This document shows positions 1-6,034 of a stretch of 6,803 bases of DNA, piece by piece; within the stretch, counting starts at the first letter, position 1; each line of letters starts with the position of its first letter. A program made the position numbers and the translations under genes. Origin of the DNA: JBBQKP01 sp038326995 (GTDB lineage: Bacteria; Planctomycetota; Phycisphaerae; Tepidisphaerales; Tepidisphaeraceae); NCBI GenBank assembly GCA_038326995.1, contig JBBQKP010000187.1, positions 1 to 6,803 of the forward strand, read 5' to 3'. The notes beneath the pieces are model-generated. The model was not told the DNA's origin. It did not search any database and saw nothing but the letters and a program-made list of their open reading frames with translations.

Positions 1-3000
1 AATTGGTCAATCGCAGGTTCTGGTTAAGAATCAGATTGGATGTGATATTAATCGTTGACGTACCCACGGCCAGCGCGTGCGGCGTCGTCGGCGTGGAACC
101 GGACTGCACTGTGATGTCTCGGCTGAAGGAGGTGAGCGACGTTCCAAGCGCGATTGCCGCCTGGACGTTTCCAGAAGTATCCCCGAGCAGAATCGGGCTG
201 GTACCGGTTCCCAGCGCACCCGCAGACTGCACTACAAGTCCCGACTGGTTCGTTCCATTCCCCGCCACGTTGGCGCCACCCAGAACCCGGACATCGCCTG
301 AAAACAGCGGACTGTCCCCGGCAAGAATCTGGGTGCCTGCGCCGGTCTTGATGAGCGCACCAGTCCCTCGCAGACCACCACCGTAAGCCAAAATTGGCGT
401 CGTTGCGACATTGAGCGTCAGCGATCCGCTTCCGATGTTGGTGTCACCCCAGCCGATCAAACCGCCCAGCGTGCTGGTGGTGTTATTGAGGTCGAGAAGC
501 GCCCCTGCGTTGATGAAGGGTTGGGCAGTCGTCGGGAGTGCGTTGGCGACGCCATACCTGAGCGTTCCCGACGAAACTCCGATGAGTCCTGTGGTGGTGG
601 TCACAGCGCCGCCGAGGGTAAGGACACCCGTTCCGAGTTTATTGATGCCGCCGGTCGTGGAGGTGATCGCCGGGACAGTCAGGTCGGCAGTTCCTCCGAC
701 TGCGAAGCGAGCAGACACGCCCGCGGCGTAGTTGAGATTTCCGCCGGTGATGGTGGTCGCCCCCGAACCTGTCGTGAGGATGGCACCCGAAGTGATGGTG
801 TGTGCGCCGGCGAGCGTAATTGCACTGCCACCCTGAATTCGCATTGCGTTGGCGGCGCTTCCGGAAGTGAATGACGTGACACCCGAGATGTCATAGGTGA
901 GCGTAGCACTGCCTGCGGCGAGAGCGCCCGTTCCGGGGGTGTAGCCGATGGCTGGCAACGGCACGACGCTGAACTGGTTGGCATTCGGTGCGGCGTTTGT
1001 GATCGTCGCGACGGTGGCAAAGTCAGTCGCGTCGGTAGCCGTATCTGAATTGGCGACGAAGATTGACGGAATGATGCCGTTGATGGCGGCAGGGCTGGTT
1101 GGCAACACCAGTACGCCTCTATCGCCGGAGATAGCACCCAAGTTGGTCGCACGAACGAACAGCGATCCCGTGCTGGGGCCCACTGGAGGGACGTAGGCTC
1201 CGGTAGAGGTAAGTGTTGTTGCGCCTGCGCCGGTTGGAGAGACGATGGTCAGTCGGCCGCCGTACTGATTATTGGCATTGCTGATGTTAATAGCCCCGAC
1301 TTGTTCATTGATGGGAGTTGAGGCGTTGCCGATCAGCGTGGCGTTTCCACCGATCAATAAGAGCGCGACGTTTCCGATGCGGTTGTTGTTTGCCGACACG
1401 CTGTTATCGAGGATTAGTTCGCCGCCACCGACTGAAAACACGCTCGATGCCTGGGCGATCGATCCGTTAGTGACATTGAGGATGAGCCTACCCGGGGTTT
1501 GTGCTCCCTGGGTTGCGGTAGCCCGAACGACGGGGGTGGACTCACCGAGCTGTACGGAACCTGTAAACGCGTTCTGCGAAGTAAGCACGAGATCGCCCGT
1601 GCCGGTTTTGAAAAAGGTTCCTGATGTGAAGGTGGAGGTCAGGTTGCCGTTGACCGTGAGATCTTTGCCGTTGGTGAAGATGAAGCCACTTCCGGTGAGC
1701 ATCACGTCGCGGCTGGTTGAGAATGAATTGTTCGGCTGGAATGTTCCGGAATTGGTCAGGACGAGATTCGAGCCCGTGCCGCCGAGTGCGGCGTCGGAGT
1801 CGGCGGCGAGAATGCCCGCGAAGACGGTCGTCGGGCCGGTGTTGGTGTTGGTTCCGCTCAGGGTCAGGATGCCAGCTCCTGCTTTCAATAGTGGAGCATT
1901 GCCCGAGAGGCTTCCGGCCAGGACGAGATTATTATTTGCAAGTGTGACGGTGGCAGCAGTCCCGGACGCTCCGATTGTAATCGGTCTGTTAATCGAGACG
2001 GTCCCGACGTTAGCGGTGGTGAAAGTGTTGCTGGGTTGCAAGACTAAGGAATTGCCCAGCCCTGAGTTAAGATTGAGAGGCTGCCCGGCCGCGCCCAGGT
2101 TCGCATCGCTGGTGAACTGCACCGGGCCGGCGGCAACGGTCAGCCCGCCCGTGAAGCTGTTATTGCCGTTGAGGATCAATGTTCCAAATTGCGACTTCAC
2201 GAGTCCGCTGCTACCGGTGATCGGGGAATTGACGATCAGATTTCCGGCGGCCACCGTGTGGATGTAACCGGTATTGCTTCCGAAGTTCAGCCCGGCAAAG
2301 TTGATCAGGCTGGGGATCGTCGGCACGACCGGCGTGCCAGTGGTTGCCCCATTGACGCCCACCAAGACCGTTCCACTGGCTACGGTGACTACGCCCGACC
2401 CTTGTGCGGAGATCGCAACAGGCGTGGTTGTTCCCACGTTCTGGTCGAGTACCAGCGCGTTGACTGTGGTGTTGTTGTTGATTCCCGCGATACCAAAAGT
2501 GCCAGGCGCCGCACCAGTTGATGCGGTTCTTACGTTTGTACCGGGGTTCAACGAACCTGTTGCCGCACCAACGTACAACGCACTATTGTTGGCGTATTCG
2601 GTCGTGGGATTCAGCGGAACAAGCTCACCGGCGACGGTATCCCAGCGTAGCAGGCCCCAGGATTGGCTGAATGTCGAAACGATGTTCGCATTGAGCGGAG
2701 TTCCACCCGCGGAGGCGGTCTGATTCGGGCCCACCCAAATTTCCTGGCTGTTGCCTACCGCATAAGGAAGGATATCGCGGTTGGTGGTTGCGGCGATGCC
2801 GCCGCCACCGATCGCGCCGCCCGGATTATTGGTGATAAAGACGCGTCCTTCATTGGTTCCAGTGCCACGACCAAGGTTGGTTCCCTGAACCGTAAGGGTT
2901 CCGGTCGAACCACGATTGAGTGTGTTGAAGCGCAGATTGGCGGTCGCACCGATGGCCGGAATGGTTCCGCCAGCCCGCGAGGTCAGAGTGCCCATACCAA

Positions 3001-4315
3001 CGACGTTGAGGTTGTTGAATGTTTCACTGACAACCGTGGTATTATTGCCAAAAAGATTGACATCCGAACGATTGAGTGTGATGTCCGGGGCGGTCACCGT
3101 GTTCAGACGCGTCGCGGCACCCGCCAAATTGTTCAAAGTCAACGAGCTCGTGCCCGTTATGGTGAAGGACGTAGTGCCCGCGAAGTTGCCTGTAGAAACG
3201 CCAGCCGTACCGGCCTGAACGGTCGAAGTTGTATTACCGACGGGCTGTACGACGACCGGGCCTGAAAACGAGTTGTTGCCCGTGAAAGCGTAAACACTGT
3301 TGCCGTTGTTGGTCGCGACGTTGATTCCACGATTGCCGGAGATATTGCCGGAGAAGATTCCAACAATGCCGCCCGACGGCGCGGTAGCCGGGAGGTTACC
3401 GGTGATGTTGAGCGTGTTGTTAAGAACGATGTTGTTGGCGAGTTGCAGTGTTCCGGTGATGCCGGTGGGCGAGACACCCGAGGAAATCGCGAGCGGATCG
3501 AATTGAATCGACCCGCCGTTGACGGTGAGCGTCCCGGTTCCCAAAGCATTGATCGGGGTCGCTGCGGCGTTGGCGGTCAGGTTGATGGCACCCGTATTTC
3601 CCAAAACATTCGAGAGCATGACGTTGCCACTATCAAGCGTGACGCCTCCCGCGAGCGACGTCACCTGGCTTCCTCCCAGACGGGTTATTGAACCGGTGAA
3701 GAATGAACGAGTTCCGCCGCGATTGATCCGAAGCGACGCCGCCGGTGCATTTACAGAGACGTCCGTCTGGCCGATCGTGTTGTCGATGAATAGATCGCCA
3801 AGGCCGTCACCCAATAACTCAAGCGTAGCGGGTGCACCGGTGTTATTGACGCGAATGCTGGGCGTGGTGTTCGCAAAGCCCCGAATTTGAGCGCGACCCG
3901 TGCCATTTTGCCAAATGGATGGGGCGACCAATGCGTTGAGGCTGAAGTCGAGAAAGTCAGTTGCAGCAGGGCTCGTGTAGGTTACGCCGCCAGAGGCGCT
4001 GCTGAATGCGTTGAAAACCATCGCGTTGAGCTGGAAAGCCCCGAGATTATTCGTGGTCGTATAGCCAGTGACGGTCTGCAGGGGTGAGCTGCCGAACCAG
4101 AGCGAATTGGTCGCGCTTGAGACGGGCACACTATTGGGGAGCCAGTTTGTCGTACCGGAATTCCAAAGCGTTCCGGCCGAGACAAAGTTGTTGAACGTGC
4201 TCGTCGCGATCGGCTGTGCCGAGGCAACCAATGGCACCATCGCGGCGGCGATGCCTGCGATGAGGGCGATTGCTCTGATGCTGCGGACCGGGGCATTTTG
4301 AAGACGGATGGCCAT
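1..4315 (-). CDS. Giant secreted autotransporter-associated beta-strand repeat protein (N-terminal 1438 residues; 3' end outside window)
   Basis: The minus strand is open without a stop from the ATG at 4315 to the left edge. A signal peptide is visible: basic residues to R14, a hydrophobic core at about 15-31, and likely cleavage after A33 (A-S-A before Q34). The rest is Asn/Thr/Gly/Ser-rich with no cysteine that I found. Repeats of the PATR/TIGR02601 type recur at about residues 344-356 (FTGNNSFSGPVVV), 707-730, 811-838 (KAGAGILTLSGTNTNTG, then TTVFAGIL), 903-919 and 1323 onward; a related unit begins near K1226. Residues around 512-520 (NRDILPYAV) and 680-710 match the usual middle layout of large planctomycete/verrucomicrobial proteins of this group. 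Such proteins are expected to form long parallel beta-helices on the cell surface; the C-terminus (PEP-CTERM or autotransporter barrel) is not in the window. The start at 4315 is preferred to the in-frame ATG at 4321 because the weak GGA upstream is 8 nt from the former and only 2 nt from the latter. Ligand and function are unknown. Confidence 0.93.
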   Translation of the reverse strand, partial: MAIRLQNAPVRSIRAIALIAGIAAAMVPLVASAQPIATSTFNNFVSAGTLWNSGTTNWLPNSVPVSSATNSLWFGSSPLQTVTGYTTTNNLGAFQLNAMVFNAFSSASGGVTYTSPAATDFLDFSLNALVAPSIWQNGTGRAQIRGFANTTPSIRVNNTGAPATLELLGDGLGDLFIDNTIGQTDVSVNAPAASLRINRGGTRSFFTGSITRLGGSQVTSLAGGVTLDSGNVMLSNVLGNTGAINLTANAAATPINALGTGTLTVNGGSIQFDPLAISSGVSPTGITGTLQLANNIVLNNTLNITGNLPATAPSGGIVGIFSGNISGNRGINVATNNGNSVYAFTGNNSFSGPVVVQPVGNTTSTVQAGTAGVSTGNFAGTTSFTITGTSSLTLNNLAGAATRLNTVTAPDITLNRSDVNLFGNNTTVVSETFNNLNVVGMGTLTSRAGGTIPAIGATANLRFNTLNRGSTGTLTVQGTNLGRGTGTNEGRVFITNNPGGAIGGGGIAATTNRDILPYAVGNSQEIWVGPNQTASAGGTPLNANIVSTFSQSWGLLRWDTVAGELVPLNPTTEYANNSALYVGAATGSLNPGTNVRTASTGAAPGTFGIAGINNNTTVNALVLDQNVGTTTPVAISAQGSGVVTVASGTVLVGVNGATTGTPVVPTIPSLINFAGLNFGSNTGYIHTVAAGNLIVNSPITGSSGLVKSQFGTLILNGNNSFTGGLTVAAGPVQFTSDANLGAAGQPLNLNSGLGNSLVLQPSNTFTTANVGTVSINRPITIGASGTAATVTLANNNLVLAGSLSGNAPLLKAGAGILTLSGTNTNTGPTTVFAGILAADSDAALGGTGSNLVLTNSGTFQPNNSFSTSRDVMLTGSGFIFTNGKDLTVNGNLTSTFTSGTFFKTGTGDLVLTSQNAFTGSVQLGESTPVVRATATQGAQTPGRLILNVTNGSIAQASSVFSVGGGELILDNSVSANNNRIGNVALLLIGGNATLIGNASTPINEQVGAINISNANNQYGGRLTIVSPTGAGATTLTSTGAYVPPVGPSTGSLFVRATNLGAISGDRGVLVLPTSPAAINGIIPSIFVANSDTATDATDFATVATITNAAPNANQFSVVPLPAIGYTPGTGALAAGSATLTYDISGVTSFTSGSAANAMRIQGGSAITLAGAHTITSGAILTTGSGATTITGGNLNYAAGVSARFAVGGTADLTVPAITSTTGGINKLGTGVLTLGGAVTTTTGLIGVSSGTLRYGVANALPTTAQPFINAGALLDLNNTTSTLGGLIGWGDTNIGSGSLTLNVATTPILAYGGGLRGTGALIKTGAGTQILAGDSPLFSGDVRVLGGANVAGNGTNQSGLVVQSAGALGTGTSPILLGDTSGNVQAAIALGTSLTSFSRDITVQSGSTPTTPHALAVGTSTINITSNLILNQNLRLTN

Positions 4316-4416
4316 GTGCATTTTCCAAAAAAGAGATGAGATTTCAGACAGATGTGGATAATTGAGAATTTAACGATCGGTGATCGACTGATAACAAAAA
4401 GAGGTGGTTCCCGGCT

Positions 4417-4439
4417 ACGCCCGAAAGTCATTCGGGCGT
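4417..4439 (-). promoter_or_regulatory. Perfect 9-bp hairpin in the 5' leader of the giant gene
   Basis: ACGCCCGAA (4417-4425) and TTCGGGCGT (4431-4439) are perfect inverted repeats around a 5-nt loop. The hairpin would form within a few bases of the predicted leftward transcription start. On the minus strand a short CTCTTTTTG tract follows, but about 15 nt after the stem, so it is not a canonical intrinsic terminator. Possible roles are 5' mRNA stabilisation, attenuation, or a DNA binding site; the sequence does not decide between them. Confidence 0.5.
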
Positions 4440-4449
4440 GTCGTTCAAG

Positions 4450-4477
4450 AATCTAACGCGCAAATCTCGCGTGTCAA
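4450..4477 (-). promoter_or_regulatory. Sigma70-like promoter for the giant leftward gene
   Basis: Reading leftward there is a perfect -35 hexamer TTGACA (4477-4472), a 16-nt spacer and TAGATT (4455-4450), which matches TATAAT at 4 of 6 positions. Transcription would start near 4443 and give a leader of about 128 nt before the ATG at 4315. It is the best leftward match I found in the AT-rich segment upstream of the gene. The -10 is imperfect and no experiment supports it. Confidence 0.55.
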
Positions 4478-4516
4478 CAGATTCTTAATTATTTTCGGAC
4501 CGTTCAGATGCGATTC

Positions 4517-4545
4517 TTGGTAGTTTCTGAGCAAGAAATTATAAT
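4517..4545 (+). promoter_or_regulatory. Candidate promoter for the B12-riboswitch operon
   Basis: On the plus strand TTGGTA (4517-4522; 4 of 6 to TTGACA) is followed after exactly 17 nt by a perfect TATAAT (4540-4545). Transcription would begin near 4552, giving about 150 nt before the riboswitch and about 500 nt of leader before the first start codon, which is long. A closer promoter cannot be excluded: TACTAT at 4676-4681 is a weaker -10-like site without a well-spaced -35. Confidence 0.5.
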
Positions 4546-4558
4546 TTTTCGAAAAATT
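4536..4558. repeat. Two overlapping perfect AT-rich palindromes over the rightward -10 and start site
   Basis: AAATTATAATTT (4536-4547) and AATTTTTCGAAAAATT (4543-4558) are each perfect palindromes and share five bases. They cover the predicted -10 and expected transcription start of the riboswitch operon. This arrangement could be a repressor operator or simply an AT-rich coincidence. Which one cannot be told from sequence alone. Confidence 0.4.
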
Positions 4559-4703
4559 GTGGGTCTGGGTAAAATCGGGGTTTAAGGTCGATGGATTTCC
4601 CTCAATTATGCAGAGTAACTTTTGTCGATCGATGTTGAATTTTGGCAACGCCGGGCTTGCAAACGGCGTTCTTCGTACTATCCTTCCGCTCCGACATCTA
4701 AAT

Positions 4704-4887
4704 CCTCAGCAGGTGTATCTGGGAAGTGCGGTTCAAATCCGCCGCGGACGCGCCGCCGTGAGGGATGTTCGACTCGAATTCGTTCTTGTCGAACAACGTT
4801 TCGCTCATTTTCAACCACTGACCGCCCTCAAAAGCGGTTGGGAAGGTTAGCGAATCGGTCCCAAGCCGGAAGACCGGCCTGCTAAGG
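4704..4887 (+). ncRNA. Cobalamin (vitamin B12) riboswitch aptamer
   Basis: All conserved elements of the cobalamin riboswitch class appear in order. GGGAAG is at 4721-4726, with GGTTCAAATCC at 4730-4740. CGGACGCGCCGCCGTGA (4745-4761) matches the usual CGGACCCGCCACTGTGA at 14 of 17 positions. A peripheral 8-bp stem TGTTCGAC/GTCGAACA (4766-4773, 4788-4795) follows. Next comes CCACTG (4815-4820), then a 5-bp hairpin (4821-4825 with 4834-4838), then TGGGAAGG (4839-4846), the two flanks pairing as AACC/GGTT. The B12 box AGCCGGAAGACCGGCC is at 4864-4879. The closing P1 helix pairs CCTcAGCAGG (4704-4713) with CCTGCTaAGG (4878-4887), with one C/A mismatch. The element binds adenosyl- or other cobalamins and usually lowers expression of downstream genes when B12 is plentiful. 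It points at the plus-strand genes starting at 5055. Confidence 0.96.
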
Positions 4888-4891
4888 AATG

Positions 4892-4922
4892 TCACCGCGT
4901 CCTCGCGATCAGGACGATGTGA
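4892..4922 (+). promoter_or_regulatory. Probable P13 hairpin of the riboswitch
   Basis: CGTCCT (4898-4903) and AGGACG (4911-4916) form a perfect 6-bp stem around the loop CGCGATC, extended by TCAC/GTGA (4892-4895, 4919-4922) across a 2x2 internal loop. It sits directly 3' of P1, where cobalamin riboswitches carry the P13 hairpin whose loop kisses loop L5. The loop begins with CGCG, and the aptamer has CGCG at 4749-4752, where the consensus has CCCGC. A self-complementary kissing pair is therefore possible; this is inference. Confidence 0.65.
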
Positions 4923-4956
4923 ACTCCTTCCGCCTCCCCGCGGTTGTTGTTTGCGC

Positions 4957-5048
4957 GTCCTTTCTGTTTTCTGATCCATTGGATCAGGTCAGCGTTGATC
5001 CGAGGTTCGCTCTATCCGGGGCTCGTCCGCGCGAATCGGACGAAGGAC
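4957..5048 (+). promoter_or_regulatory. Candidate expression platform with alternative hairpins
   Basis: GGATCA (4981-4986) can pair with TGATCC on either side (4972-4977 or 4996-5001), giving two mutually exclusive hairpins. CGTCCG/CGGACG (5024-5029, 5037-5042) forms a stem touching the ribosome binding site. GTCCTT (4957-4962) is complementary to AAGGAC (5043-5048), and the P13 left arm GTCCT (4899-4903) is complementary to AGGAC (5044-5048). No hairpin is followed by a T-run, so translational control or Rho is more likely than intrinsic termination. Short complementarities can be chance. Confidence 0.35.
5042..5047 (+). promoter_or_regulatory. Ribosome binding site GAAGGA that decides the start at 5055
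   Basis: GAAGGA lies 7 nt before the ATG at 5055. It supports this start over the in-frame ATG at 4944, whose extra 37 residues would place an unlikely hydrophobic/basic segment ahead of a normal signal peptide. Confidence 0.8.
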
Positions 5049-5054
5049 ATTCTC

Positions 5055-5966
5055 ATGGTTCGTTCTCAACTTGCCGCGACCATCGCGGCGACTTCTGTCG
5101 TTTCGTTTTCTCTACACTTCACCGCCCACACCAGCCTGGCCGGTCCTTACTCCGGGCCGACCGATACCGCGAATCTGCTCGACGGGGCGATCCCATCGAG
5201 CAGCCCACGATTCACCGAATGGGCCAATGCCATTCTCCCGCTAGGCCCTGCAGCTACTGCGAGCACTTACTTCGCACCGCGCGGGGCGACGGCCGTCTCG
5301 CTCACATCGTTCAACTCACTGGGCGACCTCGACGCCGCCGAAATCACACGCGGTGATTCGCCCGGCTTCCTCACCGTTTCCTTTCCAACAGGCATTCGCG
5401 ACGGGCAAGGACCTGACTTTGCCGTCTTCGAAAACGGCTTCGCGTTCGGCACGCCCAACGGCCTGTTCGCCGAGCTCGCGTACGTCGAAGTCTCGACCAA
5501 CGGCGTGGCCTTCGCGCGTTTCCCGTCCATCAGCACCAACTCAAGTCCGGTCATCGTTTCAGGTGCGTTCGCAGGATATGATACGACCAACATCTTCAAC
5601 CTCGCTGGCAAACACGCGGCAGGGTTCGGCACGCCGTTCGATCTGTCGAGCCTGGCGAGCCATCCGCTTGTCGTCTCCAACGCGGTCAATCTTTCTAATA
5701 TTCAATTTCTCAGGCTCGTCGATATCCCGGGCAACGGCAGTTTCGTCGATTCATTGGGCAACCCCATTCTCGATAACTGGCTCACCACCGGCTCGGGCGG
5801 CTTCGATTTTCGCCTGCCCGCAGGTCAGGGCGTAGGCGTCATCAATGTGATTCCCGAGCCCGCCTCACTTTCGTTCCTTGCAGTTTCTGCACTTCTTATG
5901 TTGAGCAGAAACGTCGGGCGGGATTCATCCCGCCGATGTCATCGACAGTTTGACCGCGTGGGATAA
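5055..5966 (+). CDS. Secreted PEP-CTERM protein under B12-riboswitch control, unnamed family
   Basis: The 303-residue product starts with a signal peptide (hydrophobic 5-24, likely cleavage after A29 in S-L-A/G). It ends with a PEP-CTERM sorting signal: PEP at 267-269, hydrophobic stretch 270-284, then basic residues from R285. Exosortase would cut it and anchor or release it at the outer surface or in the extracellular matrix. The body has strong motifs: DFAVFENGF (121-129), FAELAYVEVSTNGVAFARFP (138-157), the segment 182-197 containing AGKHAAGFGTPFDL, and DSLGNPI (232-238) followed by TGSGGFD (245-251). I recall proteins with this motif set as uncharacterised cell-surface proteins, some near cobalamin uptake genes, but I know no defined function. 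Being first after a B12 riboswitch, it is inferred to act in cobalamin or corrinoid capture. The last ~18 residues and the stop lie in REP-like repeat DNA; the only cysteine (C295) is in that tail. Confidence 0.9.
   Translation: MVRSQLAATIAATSVVSFSLHFTAHTSLAGPYSGPTDTANLLDGAIPSSSPRFTEWANAILPLGPAATASTYFAPRGATAVSLTSFNSLGDLDAAEITRGDSPGFLTVSFPTGIRDGQGPDFAVFENGFAFGTPNGLFAELAYVEVSTNGVAFARFPSISTNSSPVIVSGAFAGYDTTNIFNLAGKHAAGFGTPFDLSSLASHPLVVSNAVNLSNIQFLRLVDIPGNGSFVDSLGNPILDNWLTTGSGGFDFRLPAGQGVGVINVIPEPASLSFLAVSALLMLSRNVGRDSSRRCHRQFDRVG
5917..5934. repeat. REP-like palindrome, unit A, inside the 3' end of the CDS
   Basis: GGCGGGAT and ATCCCGCC are perfect inverted repeats separated by TC. The unit shares the GGGAT-nn-ATCCC core with the palindrome at 5999-6014. 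It is translated as part of the C-terminal tail of the upstream gene. Confidence 0.8.
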
Positions 5967-6014
5967 ATCAATAATTGCATAATTACACTTCTGACCGCGT
6001 GGGATAAATCCCAC
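5951..6014. repeat. Two direct copies of a 19-bp REP-like unit (B and C)
   Basis: TGACCGCGTGGGATAAATC occurs identically at 5951-5969 and 5992-6010. Copy C continues into a complete palindrome, GTGGGAT-AA-ATCCCAC (5999-6014), followed by CCTACAA. Copy B loses the right arm and runs into AT-rich sequence. Copy B contains the TAA stop of the upstream gene (5964-5966). The copies are 41 bp apart. These look like dispersed extragenic palindromic repeats; in the transcript the intact palindrome could form a stabilising hairpin, but there is no T-tract for termination. Confidence 0.85.
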
Positions 6015-6034
6015 CCTACAAATCAAATACTAAA

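Larger units (their letters stand above)
4316..5054. other. Divergent intergenic region between the giant surface-protein gene and the B12-riboswitch operon
   Basis: This 739-nt stretch carries no convincing gene. It contains the leader and promoter of the leftward gene (about 4316-4477), an AT-rich palindromic segment with a rightward promoter candidate (4517-4558), a stretch at about 4559-4703 in which I see nothing specific, the cobalamin riboswitch (4704-4887), its probable 3' hairpin (4892-4922), and a structured leader (4923-5054) ending in a good ribosome binding site. Short open frames here overlap the riboswitch or lack family resemblance, so I regard them as chance. Confidence 0.85.

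Noticed and set aside
1272..2267. Open plus-strand frame of 331 codons opposite the giant gene
   Set aside because: It lies wholly antisense to a much longer frame with signal peptide and repeat motifs, has no ribosome binding site I would trust, and its composition is what codon-biased opposite-strand sequence gives. Other short plus-strand frames in 1-4300 were dropped for the same reason.
4396..4409. AGAGGTGG on the plus strand as a ribosome binding site, or its complement as an anti-Shine-Dalgarno element in the leftward leader
   Set aside because: No plausible plus-strand gene follows, and resemblance of a short C-rich/T-rich tract to the 16S 3' end is easily chance.
4557..4979. Short open frames on both strands through the riboswitch
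   Set aside because: The bases are explained by conserved RNA structure; the translated sequences show no family features and two frames overlap each other on the same strand.
4971..4987. CTGATCC-ATT-GGATCAG hairpin as an intrinsic terminator
   Set aside because: The stem is good but is followed by GTCAGCG, not a T-run; T-rich sequence lies only on its 5' side. Kept only as a possible part of the expression platform.
4944..5054. Upstream in-frame ATG that would extend the first PEP-CTERM protein by 37 residues
   Set aside because: There is no good ribosome binding site there, the extension precedes an ordinary signal peptide, and GAAGGA is ideally placed for the ATG at 5055.
5267..5689. Minus-strand frame of 140 codons
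   Set aside because: Antisense to the well-supported PEP-CTERM gene with no independent signal; the minus-strand frame at 6307-6579 opposite the DUF4465 gene was rejected likewise.
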